Assembly (NCBI GenBank): GCA_023257525.1
Contig: JALRCB010000001.1
Coordinates: forward strand, 1-38,872
Direction: 5' to 3'
Source: Candidatus Nanopelagicales bacterium
GTDB taxonomy: Bacteria > Actinomycetota > Actinomycetes > S36-B12 > UBA5976
DNA: 38,872 bases
Shown: positions 8,220 through 16,075 of the stretch, piece after piece
Position numbering within the stretch: the first letter of the stretch is position 1
Layout: each line of letters starts with the position of its first letter
Position numbers and translations under genes: made by a program
The notes under the pieces: model-generated
Seen by the model: only the letters and a program-made list of their open reading frames with translations
Database searches by the model: none
Told to the model about the DNA's origin: nothing

Positions 8220-9001
8220 AAAAGTCATATCCAGTCGTAGCGCTACTAATTCTCGCTTGGCTATTTAGCTCATGCGACAACGGCGGAAATCCAGACTCAA
8301 ACCAATCATCTGTAAGTAAGCCAGCGCCACAAGTACTGCCGTCAGATTCGCCGATGCCGCAGACATCACCCAGCGAACAAGTAACGCAACCAGCACCCGT
8401 TGTTACGCCATCGAGCCAAGCGCAAGTAGCCTCGCAAGCACTTTCAGTTGCCCAAGCGTTGCCAGTCAGAGGTAGGGCTCCTGACTCGGATTACAGCCGT
8501 GAAGCTTTTGGATCAGCCTGGAAAGATGTGGATCGAAATGGCTGCGATACCCGCAATGACATTTTGCAGCGCGACTTTGCAACCGTAGTTCTGAAATCGG
8601 GAACGGGGAACTGTAAAGTCATCGGCGGTACCTGGATAGATCCGTATTCCAACGAAAGCTACACCTTTGCCGAAGCACCCAGCGGGGCTCAAATTGATCA
8701 TGTGGTTTCACTCAAGAATGCCTGGCAAATGGGTGCAGACCAGTGGACTGATCAGATGCGCGTTGAGTTTGCAAACGATCCCTTGAATCTCCGAGTAACG
8801 ATTGCATCCTTGAATCAACAAAAGAGCGATTCGAATGCAGCGTCCTGGTTACCACCATTTAAACCCGGTCGATGTGCTTTCATAGCCACTCAAGTTGCTG
8901 TGAAGGCGAAATGGTTGCTTTATGTAACTGAGGCTGAGAAAGAAGTTTTCGTAGCGATTTTGAGTAAACCAGAATGTGAACAAACTCAGCTTCCGAACTA
9001 G
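8216..9001 (+). CDS. Secreted lipoprotein with HNH-like (DUF1524) nuclease domain
   Basis: A 261-residue protein with an N-terminal Lys-Lys, a hydrophobic core and a lipobox-like LFSSC (Cys20), then a Ser/Pro/Gln-rich linker to about residue 85. The C-terminal domain has the QIDHVVSL, NDPLNL and NQQKSDS segments of DUF1524/HNH-type nucleases, with conserved Cys residues that could form disulfides outside the cell. Likely role: surface-anchored nuclease acting on external DNA or RNA. The lipobox has Phe at -3, so lipidation is probable but not certain. The start is GTG overlapping the ung stop. Confidence 0.85.
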   Translation: MKKSYPVVALLILAWLFSSCDNGGNPDSNQSSVSKPAPQVLPSDSPMPQTSPSEQVTQPAPVVTPSSQAQVASQALSVAQALPVRGRAPDSDYSREAFGSAWKDVDRNGCDTRNDILQRDFATVVLKSGTGNCKVIGGTWIDPYSNESYTFAEAPSGAQIDHVVSLKNAWQMGADQWTDQMRVEFANDPLNLRVTIASLNQQKSDSNAASWLPPFKPGRCAFIATQVAVKAKWLLYVTEAEKEVFVAILSKPECEQTQLPN

Positions 9002-9022
9002 AAATTTACACGTTTAATGGGG

Positions 9023-9028
9023 CAGACT
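9023..9028 (+). promoter_or_regulatory. Possible -10 for leaderless DinB-fold gene
   Basis: CAGACT (CANNNT) lies at -12 to -7 from the GTG at 9035. The same hexamer is at the same place before the M20 peptidase gene. Confidence 0.35.
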
Positions 9029-9034
9029 TAGTTC

Positions 9035-9499
9035 GTGGCTAATCCTCCAGCAGTACTAATGGTTGAACTAGTTATGTCCATTGACCGGATGATTCAATCT
9101 GCCCAATCCGCACAAGAGAAACAGAGTCACTTAGTTATTCCAGGCGAGTGGCCAGCCCAAGTCGTTCTTGGACATGTTTCCCAGGTAGATGAGCAAGTTT
9201 GGATGCCAAGAATCGCTCAGATGTGTCAGGCCTTGGAAGCTGGGGAGAAACCTCCTAGTTTTACGTGGTGGGAACCAGATGCAACTGCCACATATGACCA
9301 ATTTAGTGAAATGTCGTTGTCCGAAGCCTCGGCGCTTGCGATGTCAGTTCGCACTCAACTGCTTTCTGTTGTCAAAGATCTGACCCCAGAGCAGTGGGCT
9401 GCTACCGCAGAACATGACACATTCGGACATATCGACGTTTCAGGTCTGGTTATTCAGATTTTGACTCATGACGAAGAACATCGCGCCAGTCTGGTCTAA
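9035..9499 (+). CDS. DinB-superfamily protein
   Basis: A 154-residue helical protein. Histidines in GHVSQVDEQVW near residue 48 and in the C-terminal HDEEHRASL match the metal-binding histidine pattern of the DinB/YfiT-like superfamily. Members include thiol-dependent S-transferases, some using mycothiol or bacillithiol, and many of unknown activity. The window encodes mycothiol synthesis (mshC), so a thiol link is possible but unproven. The start is GTG 33 bp after the nuclease gene. Confidence 0.78.
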   Translation: MANPPAVLMVELVMSIDRMIQSAQSAQEKQSHLVIPGEWPAQVVLGHVSQVDEQVWMPRIAQMCQALEAGEKPPSFTWWEPDATATYDQFSEMSLSEASALAMSVRTQLLSVVKDLTPEQWAATAEHDTFGHIDVSGLVIQILTHDEEHRASLV

Positions 9500-9568
9500 C
9501 TCTAAAGTTCAGCTGCGCCCTCCGAGAACCAATTCGATTTCTTAGGTTTGATTCAACGGTTGTCGGGG

Positions 9569-9574
9569 TAATCT
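9569..9574 (+). promoter_or_regulatory. -10 element for leaderless lemA
   Basis: TAATCT lies exactly at -12 to -7 from the lemA ATG at 9581. A TTGATT at 9548-9553 is a weak -35 candidate with short spacing. Confidence 0.5.
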
Positions 9575-9580
9575 AAAGCC

Positions 9581-10138
9581 ATGACTGGTATTTATGTAAT
9601 CCTTGGTGTCGTTGCACTGCTCGTTGTTATCGGCATTGTTCAGTACAACAAATTGGTTCGACTAAATGTTGCGGTAGATGAAGGCTTTGCCCAGATTGAG
9701 GTACAGCTCCAACGCCGAGGCGACTTGATCCCTAACTTGGTAGAAACCGTCAAGGGTTATGCCTCACACGAAAAAGAAACTTTTGAGAAAGTGGTTCAAG
9801 CGCGAGCTCAGGCCACTGCAGCTCAAGGCGTGGCCGCAGTTGCCGAAGCAGATGGCATGCTCACCCAAGCGTTGCGAGGACTTCTGGCCGTGGCCGAGGC
9901 CTATCCAGACCTTAAGGCTTCGGCAAACTTCTTGTCGCTACAAGAAGAGCTTTCTGGCACTGAAAACAAGGTTGGTTTTGCTCGCCAGTACTACAACGAC
10001 ACGGTGCGAGCCTTAAATGAATCAATCGTCTCGATACCTGGCAAATTCTTCGCAGGTCCAGCCAAAGTTGTCGAGCGCGAATTCTACGTAGTTGACGATC
10101 CAGGCAAGCGAGCAGTACCAAACGTTTCGTTCAACTAG
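9581..10138 (+). CDS. lemA: LemA family protein
   Basis: A 185-residue protein with one N-terminal membrane helix (residues 3-21) and the family segment QLQRRGDLIPNLVETVKGYASHEKETFE, followed by helical repeats. LemA proteins are membrane-anchored, mostly extracytoplasmic helical bundles of unclear function that often pair with the protease HtpX. Here htpX follows after 35 bp. The length is typical. It probably has its own leaderless promoter. Confidence 0.92.
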   Translation: MTGIYVILGVVALLVVIGIVQYNKLVRLNVAVDEGFAQIEVQLQRRGDLIPNLVETVKGYASHEKETFEKVVQARAQATAAQGVAAVAEADGMLTQALRGLLAVAEAYPDLKASANFLSLQEELSGTENKVGFARQYYNDTVRALNESIVSIPGKFFAGPAKVVEREFYVVDDPGKRAVPNVSFN

Positions 10139-10173
10139 CTAGCGCTTGAAAACTTTGCTTTCTAAGGAATCAC

Positions 10174-11091
10174 TTGTCTAACTTCAGGGCACAACAACAA
10201 AGCAACCGGCGCAAGACATTTCTATTGCTTGGAGTAATGGGAAGTCTGACGGCTTTTGTTATCTATGCCGTTGCTTTGTACTTGGGTTACACCAGCGTTG
10301 GAATCATTCCAATCGCAGTTGGGATTTCCTTAATTAGTGTTTGGGGATCGTTCTACAACTCAGACAAAATCGTTTTAACTATGACTGGTGCAAAAGTTAT
10401 TGATCACGATACTGCGCCACAGTTATTCAACTTGGTGCATGAAATCACGATCGCTTCGGGAATGCCAATGCCAAAGGTAGCAATTGTTGAAGATGATGCG
10501 CCAAATGCATTTGCAACTGGCCGTGATCCAGAGCACGCTGTCATTGCTTTCACAACTGGCATTCTTCGCGTCATGGATCGAGAGCAATTGCAAGGTGTGG
10601 CGGCGCACGAACTAGCCCATGTGGCTAACCGCGATACTTTAGTTTCTGCAGTTGCAGCAACGACCGCAGGAGCGATTGCCCTTATGAGCGACTTCCTGCT
10701 TCGAATTAGTCTCTTCGGTGGTGGACGTAGAGATAGCAATGGGGGAGCAAATCCATTTGTGCTAATTGCAGCATTAGTAGCTGCCATTCTCGCGCCGATA
10801 GCCGCGGTACTTCTGAAGGCGGCTATTTCTCGCAAGCGCGAGTCACTAGCCGACGCAACTGCGGTCGCGTTTACTCGTAATCCGACTGGGTTGCGTCGAG
10901 CCCTAGAAACTTTGGCTGCGGACAGCACTGTGGTGCACCAGAAATCTAATGCAGTTGCTCATCTCTGGATCGAGTCACCTTTGGATAGCAAGATGACTTC
11001 AAAGCTATTTGCCACTCATCCTGCTATTGAAGAGCGAATTGCTAACCTGCGCGCCCTTGAGCAAACTGGTCCACTCAACGAATCCGCTTAA
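10174..11091 (+). CDS. htpX: Membrane metalloprotease HtpX (M48)
   Basis: A 305-residue protein with two N-terminal membrane helices (about 15-60), the zinc motif HELAH at 145-149, a further hydrophobic pair around 190-215, and the downstream Glu in KRESLADATAV that supplies the third zinc ligand. HtpX degrades misfolded membrane proteins. The start is TTG at 10174 with AAGGAA upstream at good spacing. It follows lemA, a common pairing. Confidence 0.92.
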   Translation: MSNFRAQQQSNRRKTFLLLGVMGSLTAFVIYAVALYLGYTSVGIIPIAVGISLISVWGSFYNSDKIVLTMTGAKVIDHDTAPQLFNLVHEITIASGMPMPKVAIVEDDAPNAFATGRDPEHAVIAFTTGILRVMDREQLQGVAAHELAHVANRDTLVSAVAATTAGAIALMSDFLLRISLFGGGRRDSNGGANPFVLIAALVAAILAPIAAVLLKAAISRKRESLADATAVAFTRNPTGLRRALETLAADSTVVHQKSNAVAHLWIESPLDSKMTSKLFATHPAIEERIANLRALEQTGPLNESA

Positions 11092-11157
11092 GTTTCAAAT
11101 TCGCCTGAAATTCTCGAGAACTCGTGTCAATCTTGTCTAAATTCACTTGGAGGATTG

Positions 11158-11544
11158 ATGAGTCATACCGGTATTGCTAGTCCTTACTCATGGGATAGCC
11201 CTTTTCATTACTCGCAGGCAACCGTTCACAACGGCGTGGTTTATGTCTCTGGACAGGCGGCTCTAGGTTCTGACGGTTCAATTGTCGGTGAAAACGATTT
11301 TGAGGCACAGGCTCATCAGGTCTTCGCAAATCTAAAGACTGTTTTGGCAGCCGCGGGAAGCGATCTGTCCAAGGTTTTTAAGGTGAACATCTACATGACT
11401 GACATGACTCAATTTCCGACGATCATCGAATGTCGCGAAAAGTATTTTTCTAAGCCTTACCCAGCTGATACAACCGTGGAAGTTACTGCGCTTGCTATCC
11501 CTGGCTTGCTACTTGAGATAGATGTAATTGCAGCGTTGGCTTAA
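11158..11544 (+). CDS. Rid (YjgF/YER057c/UK114) family protein lacking the deaminase arginine
   Basis: A 128-residue protein of the Rid superfamily, with VYVSGQAALGSDG and the C-terminal VEVTALAIPGLLLEIDVIA. Canonical RidA hydrolyses reactive enamines and imines and needs an Arg in the PARxxVEV segment. Here that segment reads PADTTVEV, so the key Arg is absent and the protein fits the Rid4-7-like groups of unknown activity. An in-frame TTG at 11155 also opens the frame. I chose the ATG at 11158 because the Shine-Dalgarno GGAGGA ends at 11154. Its stop is 4 bp from the convergent trhO. Confidence 0.88.
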   Translation: MSHTGIASPYSWDSPFHYSQATVHNGVVYVSGQAALGSDGSIVGENDFEAQAHQVFANLKTVLAAAGSDLSKVFKVNIYMTDMTQFPTIIECREKYFSKPYPADTTVEVTALAIPGLLLEIDVIAALA

Positions 11545-11548
11545 GTAG

Positions 11549-12442
11549 CTAGCCAGCAATTTCTTCGTCGGCAGTAATTGGTTTGGTTGCTCCGCTACTA
11601 GTTGCACACTTACTGCAGAGCAACGCTAGCTTTCGGCCCTGTGATTCATGTCGGTTATAGAAGTCTTTAGTTGGGACGCCACAGTCATCACAGGTACTGA
11701 GGACTTTGGTGTGATCTGAAAAATCCATACTCATTCGATTGTCGAAGATGTATAACGATCCTTCCCACAAGCCATCGTCTCCAAATTGTTCGCCGTAACG
11801 CACAATGCCGCCTTGGATTTGATAAACCTCTTCGAAGCCACGGCTCTTCATAACTGCCGAAAGAACTTCGCAGCGAATCCCACCAGTGCAGTAGGTGACT
11901 ATGGGCTTGCTCTTTAGATGGTCGTACTTGCCACTATCAAATTCAGCTACAAAATCGCGGGTTGTTTCGACATCTGGAACTATGGCATTTCGAAATTTAC
12001 CGACTCTTGCTTCGTAGGCATTTCGGCCATCAAAGAAGACGACATCGTCGCCGCGAGATTCAACTAAGTCATGAACTTCGGTGGGCGAGAGGTGAACGCC
12101 CCCACCAATAATTCCGCCTTCATCAACTTTCAGTTCGTTAGGAGCTCCAAAAGAGACCACTTCATCGCGCACCCGAACGGTTAGCTTTGGAAAGTCGTGC
12201 CCAGTGCCTTCCGACCACTTAAAGTCGATCTTGTTGAAACCTGGATAGGCCTTAGTTTTTCGGATGTATCGTTTGAGATCGTCAATGTCGCCGCCCAATG
12301 TGCCGTTAATGCCATGTTCGGAGATTATGATTCGACCTGTAAGGCCAAGGAGCTCACATAAGTCGTACTGCCAAAGTCGGAGCGCAACAGGATCAGCAAC
12401 CGGCGCAAAACCGTAATAGAGGATGACCTTGGGAATTGCCAT
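11549..12442 (-). CDS. trhO: tRNA uridine(34) hydroxylase TrhO (rhodanese-like)
   Basis: A 297-residue protein with an N-terminal domain, a central rhodanese domain carrying the catalytic-cysteine loop YCTGGIRCE, and a C-terminal Cys-rich tail (CDDCG ... LLCSKC) that could bind zinc. The YceA/TrhO family makes 5-hydroxyuridine at the wobble position of several tRNAs in an oxygen-dependent reaction. The ATG at 12442 has GAGGTGG upstream. An in-frame GTG at 12448 is less likely. A tRNA-Leu gene lies 41 bp upstream on the same strand. Confidence 0.92.
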   Translation of the reverse strand: MAIPKVILYYGFAPVADPVALRLWQYDLCELLGLTGRIIISEHGINGTLGGDIDDLKRYIRKTKAYPGFNKIDFKWSEGTGHDFPKLTVRVRDEVVSFGAPNELKVDEGGIIGGGVHLSPTEVHDLVESRGDDVVFFDGRNAYEARVGKFRNAIVPDVETTRDFVAEFDSGKYDHLKSKPIVTYCTGGIRCEVLSAVMKSRGFEEVYQIQGGIVRYGEQFGDDGLWEGSLYIFDNRMSMDFSDHTKVLSTCDDCGVPTKDFYNRHESQGRKLALLCSKCATSSGATKPITADEEIAG

Positions 12443-12483
12443 AGCCACCTCACGTGAAAAAACTGTGCCGAATCGCAGTCTTG

Positions 12484-12567
12484 TGTCCGAGGGGGGACTT
12501 GAACCCCCATCCCCGTGAAGGGACTAACACCTCAAGCTAGCGCGTCTGCCAATTCCGCCACTCGGAC
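12484..12567 (-). tRNA. tRNA-Leu(GAG)
   Basis: Read on the minus strand, the acceptor stem GTCCGAG pairs with CTCGGAC. The anticodon stem CTAGC/GTTAG (one G.U pair) encloses the loop TTGAGGT with anticodon GAG. A long variable arm and the T-arm GGGGGTTCAAGTCCCCC confirm a class II leucine tRNA. The discriminator base is A. The next three bases are CAA, so the 3' CCA is not encoded and must be added by the CCA enzyme. Confidence 0.96.
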
Positions 12568-12576
12568 AAGTGTGCC

Positions 12577-12591
12577 GGGCTGGCCCAGCCC
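12577..12591. repeat. 15-bp palindrome at the tRNA-Leu transcription start
   Basis: GGGCTGG and CCAGCCC flank a single central C. It lies between the -10 box and the mature tRNA 5' end, so it covers the GC-rich discriminator and start region. It could be an operator, a leader hairpin, or chance in GC-rich DNA. Confidence 0.4.
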
Positions 12592-12595
12592 CGTA

Positions 12596-12625
12596 ATAAT
12601 ACCTGCTTAGTCGGATTTGGCTCAA
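12596..12625 (-). promoter_or_regulatory. Promoter of tRNA-Leu
   Basis: Minus-strand TTGAGC (12625-12620) and TATTAT (12601-12596) are separated by 18 bp and followed by a GC-rich discriminator, as expected for a stable-RNA promoter. The predicted start is near 12589, about 22 nt before the tRNA. Confidence 0.65.
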
Positions 12626-12663
12626 ATGACGCAATCGGTGCGGACATAACTAGCGTCATGCGC

Positions 12664-12669
12664 CAGACT
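12664..12669 (+). promoter_or_regulatory. Possible -10 for leaderless M20 peptidase gene
   Basis: CAGACT lies at -12 to -7 from the ATG at 12676. This was used to choose among three in-frame ATGs (12658, 12670, 12676), none of which has a Shine-Dalgarno sequence. Confidence 0.35.
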
Positions 12670-12675
12670 ATGGGT

Positions 12676-13995
12676 ATGTCAATTGAGCCACTTGCCGATG
12701 TAGATTCCGAAGTTGTCGAGCTTGTTCGAGACTTAATCAAAATCGATACTTCAAACTATGGCGACGGTAGTGGGCCCGGCGAGGCGCTAGCCGCTGAGTA
12801 TGTCGAAGCAAAACTTAAAGAGGTTGGCATTGAGTGTGAACGTTACGAGACCACAAGTGGTAAACGCCAAGGTGTAAATGCCCGCATCGAAGGTAAAGAT
12901 CAAAGTAAGCCTGCGCTGTTGATTCATGGTCACTTAGATGTGGTCCCAGCCGAGGCAAAGGACTGGACTTATCACCCGTTTGCTGCCGAAGTTCACGATG
13001 GCATGATTTGGGGTCGCGGGGCCGTTGACATGAAGGACGGTGACGGCATGATCTTGGCGCTGGCTCGATCCTGGGCGCGCAATGGTGTGCAACCTGATCG
13101 AACCATCGTTTTTGACTGGCTACCAGATGAAGAAGCAGGCAGTGAGCATGGTTCAGGTTGGTTAGTTGAGAATCGTCCAGAACTATACCGAGGAGTCACC
13201 CAAGCTGTCGGTGAAGTTGGCGGGTTCTCGTTGACACTTCGCGACGATGTTCGTCTGTATTTAGTGCAGACAGCTGAAAAAGGAATTCGCTGGATGAAAC
13301 TTAAAGCTGAAGGTACAGCTGGTCACGGCTCATTCATTAACAATGACAATGCAGTGACCAAATTGGCTGAAGCAGTTGCTGCAGTTGGAAATCATAAGTT
13401 TGATCTTGCGCTCACTCCAACAGTTCGAGATTTCATCAAGGCAGTTTCAGATGCCCTTGGTATGGAATTAAGCGCAGATGATCCAGAAGAGTTGCTGGCT
13501 CAACTAGGGCCAATCGCTCGCATCATCGGAGCCACACTTTCAAATACTGCGAACCCAACCATGCTTAACGCTGGCTACAAGCACAACGTCATCCCAGGTG
13601 CTGCGGAGGCAATGATCGATGGCAGGTTCTTGCCGGGCTATGAAGATGAACTCATCAAGGACATCGAGAATCTCTTGCCTCCGGGCGTTGTGCTGGAAGA
13701 TGTAGTTAATGGAATTGCACTTGAAGCGCCATTTGAGGGACCGCTAATTGATGCAATGGGTGCTGCGATTCGCGCCGAAGATCCGTTCGGTACTCCAGTT
13801 CCGTACACGGTCAGTGGCGGTACAGATGCCAAAGCCTTCAGCACGCTAGGGATAACTTGCTACGGATTCCTGCCGTTACTGCTTCCCCCAGAATTGGATT
13901 TCAGCGCGATGTTCCATGGTGTCGATGAAAGAGTTCCAACTTCTGGTTTAGAGTTTGGTGCTCGCGTAATGGATCGATTCGTACGTAGTCTCTAG
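12676..13995 (+). CDS. M20 family metallopeptidase
   Basis: About 439 residues. The metal and catalytic segments of the M20 family are in order: IHGHLDVVPA (metal His and catalytic Asp), WGRGAVDMKDG (bridging Asp), DEEAGSEHGS (catalytic and metal Glu), and a late metal His in AMFHGVDERVP. The family includes carboxypeptidases, dipeptidases and N-acyl-amino-acid deacylases. The substrate here is not evident. Upstream in-frame ATGs at 12658 and 12670 would add six or two residues. The gene is divergent from tRNA-Leu and ends 6 bp from the convergent DUF5703 gene. Confidence 0.9.
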   Translation: MSIEPLADVDSEVVELVRDLIKIDTSNYGDGSGPGEALAAEYVEAKLKEVGIECERYETTSGKRQGVNARIEGKDQSKPALLIHGHLDVVPAEAKDWTYHPFAAEVHDGMIWGRGAVDMKDGDGMILALARSWARNGVQPDRTIVFDWLPDEEAGSEHGSGWLVENRPELYRGVTQAVGEVGGFSLTLRDDVRLYLVQTAEKGIRWMKLKAEGTAGHGSFINNDNAVTKLAEAVAAVGNHKFDLALTPTVRDFIKAVSDALGMELSADDPEELLAQLGPIARIIGATLSNTANPTMLNAGYKHNVIPGAAEAMIDGRFLPGYEDELIKDIENLLPPGVVLEDVVNGIALEAPFEGPLIDAMGAAIRAEDPFGTPVPYTVSGGTDAKAFSTLGITCYGFLPLLLPPELDFSAMFHGVDERVPTSGLEFGARVMDRFVRSL

Positions 13996-14001
13996 CTTTG
14001 G

Positions 14002-14190
14002 CTAGGCGGTTCGTTGCAAGTGATAAATCTTGCGGCGGAGCCGAACATAGCGACTGCCATCTTGGTAAACGCGAACTCGTTCTAGTTCCCAGCGCTCCAC
14101 TTCGGCCATTGCAGTTAGGTAGGACTTGACCTCAGAACGCTTTGTGCCGCGATGAAAGTTGATTTCGCGAAACTCCCAGACTGCGCTCAT
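14002..14190 (-). CDS. DUF5703 family small protein
   Basis: A 62-residue basic protein with the pattern VWEFREINF...RWELERVRVYQDGSR and a C-terminal RLRRKIYHL, matching the short actinobacterial DUF5703 family of unknown function. The start at 14190 overlaps the TGA stop of the aldo/keto reductase gene (ATGA), so it is translationally coupled to it. An upstream in-frame ATG at 14199 is possible. It has no membrane span or catalytic motif. Confidence 0.8.
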   Translation of the reverse strand: MSAVWEFREINFHRGTKRSEVKSYLTAMAEVERWELERVRVYQDGSRYVRLRRKIYHLQRTA

Positions 14191-15137
14191 TGATTCCACC
14201 CGAAATCTGGATATCCACGCTCTATTGCGGAAACTTCGTCAAGTGCTTCGTGGATCTCTGGAGGTAATTGGGCATTGACTGAGTTCAGGACAACCCGGAG
14301 TTGGGCTGCAGTTCTAGCACCAATTACTGCACTAGAAACCTGCCTACGAGCGCTGGTCCACGCTAATGCCACATCAATTGGAGTAAGACCCAAACCTTCA
14401 GCTGCGGTACAAACTGCGTCGACTATTGCGCGAGACCGATCATTTAAGTAGGGCGTAATAAAAGCTGAGAAGTGTGAAGTGGCAGCTCGCGAGTCGGCTG
14501 GTGTGCCGTGACGATACTTACCGGTCAAGACACCGCGACCTAGGGGAGACCAAGCCATGATTCCCACGCCGAGATCTTCGGCAGCAGGTATCACTTCGCG
14601 CTCAATGCCGCGCTGCAAAAGTGAGTACTCCATTTGCGCACTGATAATCGGATACTTAGAGCCAAGTGCAGCGCTAGTAAGTTGCCAGCCTGAGTAATTT
14701 GAAATGCCTAGGTAGCGGACTTTGCCTGAATCAATTGCATGCTCGGCGGCACTTAATGTTTCTTCGATCGGTGTGTATGGATCCCAAGCGTGGATGTGCC
14801 AAACATCAATGTGAGTGCGTCGCAACCTCCGTAGCGAGGCATCCAAGGCAGTTAGTAAGTGACTACGACTCGCATCACGGCGTCGATTGGTGCGAACGCT
14901 TCCGGCTTTACTTGAAATCAAAACGTCTGGTTGCTCGCGGCAAAATTCTCCGACGATCTCCTCCGAAACGCCATCGCTATACACGTCAGCGGTGTCGATG
15001 AAACGACCGCCAGCTTCGTGATACAAATTGAACTGGTCGCGGGCCTCGTGGATATCGGTATCACGACCCCAGGTCATAGTTCCAAGGGAATACTGCGACA
15101 CCAGAAGGCCGCTGTTCCCCAAAGACCTTAGTTCCAT
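14187..15137 (-). CDS. Aldo/keto reductase
   Basis: A 316-residue (beta/alpha)8 NADPH-dependent oxidoreductase. The catalytic tetrad is recognisable: Asp48 and Tyr53 in FIDTADVYSDG, Lys77 in ISSKAG, and His116 in DVWHIHAW. The C-terminal SAVIGARTAAQL segment binds the cofactor. The family reduces aldehydes and ketones, and the substrate is not predictable here. It is probably transcribed from a leaderless promoter and coupled to the downstream DUF5703 gene. Confidence 0.92.
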   Translation of the reverse strand: MELRSLGNSGLLVSQYSLGTMTWGRDTDIHEARDQFNLYHEAGGRFIDTADVYSDGVSEEIVGEFCREQPDVLISSKAGSVRTNRRRDASRSHLLTALDASLRRLRRTHIDVWHIHAWDPYTPIEETLSAAEHAIDSGKVRYLGISNYSGWQLTSAALGSKYPIISAQMEYSLLQRGIEREVIPAAEDLGVGIMAWSPLGRGVLTGKYRHGTPADSRAATSHFSAFITPYLNDRSRAIVDAVCTAAEGLGLTPIDVALAWTSARRQVSSAVIGARTAAQLRVVLNSVNAQLPPEIHEALDEVSAIERGYPDFGWNQ

Positions 15138-15143
15138 ATGTTC

Positions 15144-15149
15144 ACGCTA
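15144..15149 (-). promoter_or_regulatory. -10 element for leaderless aldo/keto reductase gene
   Basis: Minus-strand TAGCGT lies exactly at -12 to -7 from the ATG at 15137. Confidence 0.45.
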
Positions 15150-15161
15150 GCGTTTGTTCCA

Positions 15162-15167
15162 TAGATT
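15162..15167 (+). promoter_or_regulatory. Candidate -10 of uppP
   Basis: TAGATT predicts a transcription start near 15174, which is the first base of the leader stem-loop. No clear -35 is seen. Confidence 0.4.
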
Positions 15168-15173
15168 GTTTTT

Positions 15174-15201
15174 AAGGACTCGTGTGTGTCCTTGATTTTT
15201 T
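15174..15201 (+). promoter_or_regulatory. Stem-loop followed by T-run in the uppP leader
   Basis: AAGGAC (15174-15179) pairs with GTCCTT (15188-15193) across an 8-nt loop, and a run of six T follows at 15196-15201. It looks like an intrinsic terminator, but it lies at the predicted 5' end of the message, 10 bp before the uppP GTG. A 5' protective or regulatory hairpin is more likely. Confidence 0.45.
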
Positions 15202-15211
15202 GGGAGATTAC

Positions 15212-16045
15212 GTGGACGAGCAGTTGTCGTGGCTCCAAGCCATAGCCCTAGGCATCTCCCAAGGACTAACTGAGTTTCTGCCGATCTCTTCAACTGCTCA
15301 CACTTTGATTGTTTCTAAACTTCTGGGTTGGCCAGATCCAGGTGCTGCTTTTACAGCAGTGACTCAAGTTGGGACTGAACTAGCTGTTGTTATCTACTTT
15401 CGACAAGACATTGCGCGGATTCTGAAGGCGTGGTTTTCCAGTTTTACTAAGAAGAGTGAGCGTGCTAATCCAGATGCAAAAATGGGTTGGTATGTAATCA
15501 TTGGCACAATTCCAATCGGAATTGCTGGACTTGCATTCAAGTCATCAATTGAGACAACTGCAAGAAATCTCTGGTTGGTTGCCGCGACATTAATCATTAT
15601 GGGCATTCTTCTTGGATTAGCAGATCGCTTTGCCAGGCACACAAAGAGTGAACCGGACATCAACACCAAGAATGCGGTTTTATTTGGACTCGGGCAAGCT
15701 TTAGCTTTGATTCCTGGAGTTTCTCGAAGTGGTGCAACCATAACTGCTGGTCTTGTAATGGGCTTCAAGCGTGATGTGGCTGCGCGCTACTCGTTCCTAC
15801 TTGCGATCCCAGCAGTTTTTGCTTCAGCAGCATTAACCGCTGGAGATATTTCATCGGATAGTTTTGTGAATTGGCCAGCCACAATCGTGGCAACGATAGT
15901 GGCCTTCGTCGTTGGCTATCTCGTGATTGCCAGTTTGATGAAGTATCTGCAGACTCGCACGTTCTTGCCGTTCGTCATCTATCGGATCGCACTAGGCTCG
16001 CTTTTGATGGTTTTGCTCGCTAACGGCGTACTTTCTGCAACCTAG
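15212..16045 (+). CDS. uppP: Undecaprenyl-diphosphate phosphatase UppP (BacA)
   Basis: A 277-residue polytopic membrane protein with the two active-site segments of the family: EFLPISSTAHT near the N-terminus and PGVSRSGATI in the middle. It recycles the lipid carrier undecaprenyl diphosphate for cell-wall synthesis and confers bacitracin resistance when overproduced. I chose the GTG at 15212 because GGGAG lies just upstream and the length then equals the family norm. An earlier GTG at 15182 would add ten residues and run through the leader hairpin. It is followed after 30 bp by the phosphatase gene. Confidence 0.92.
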   Translation: MDEQLSWLQAIALGISQGLTEFLPISSTAHTLIVSKLLGWPDPGAAFTAVTQVGTELAVVIYFRQDIARILKAWFSSFTKKSERANPDAKMGWYVIIGTIPIGIAGLAFKSSIETTARNLWLVAATLIIMGILLGLADRFARHTKSEPDINTKNAVLFGLGQALALIPGVSRSGATITAGLVMGFKRDVAARYSFLLAIPAVFASAALTAGDISSDSFVNWPATIVATIVAFVVGYLVIASLMKYLQTRTFLPFVIYRIALGSLLMVLLANGVLSAT

Positions 16046-16063
16046 TAGGACGATTTTTCCCAA

Positions 16064-16069
16064 TAGTGT
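16064..16069 (+). promoter_or_regulatory. -10 element for leaderless histidine phosphatase gene
   Basis: TAGTGT lies exactly at -12 to -7 from the ATG at 16076. Confidence 0.5.
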
Positions 16070-16075
16070 TGACCC

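Noticed and set aside
10404..10928. Minus-strand open frame of 174 codons inside htpX
   Set aside because: It is the antisense of conserved HtpX sequence including HELAH, and Ser/Arg/Ala-rich as expected for a shadow frame.
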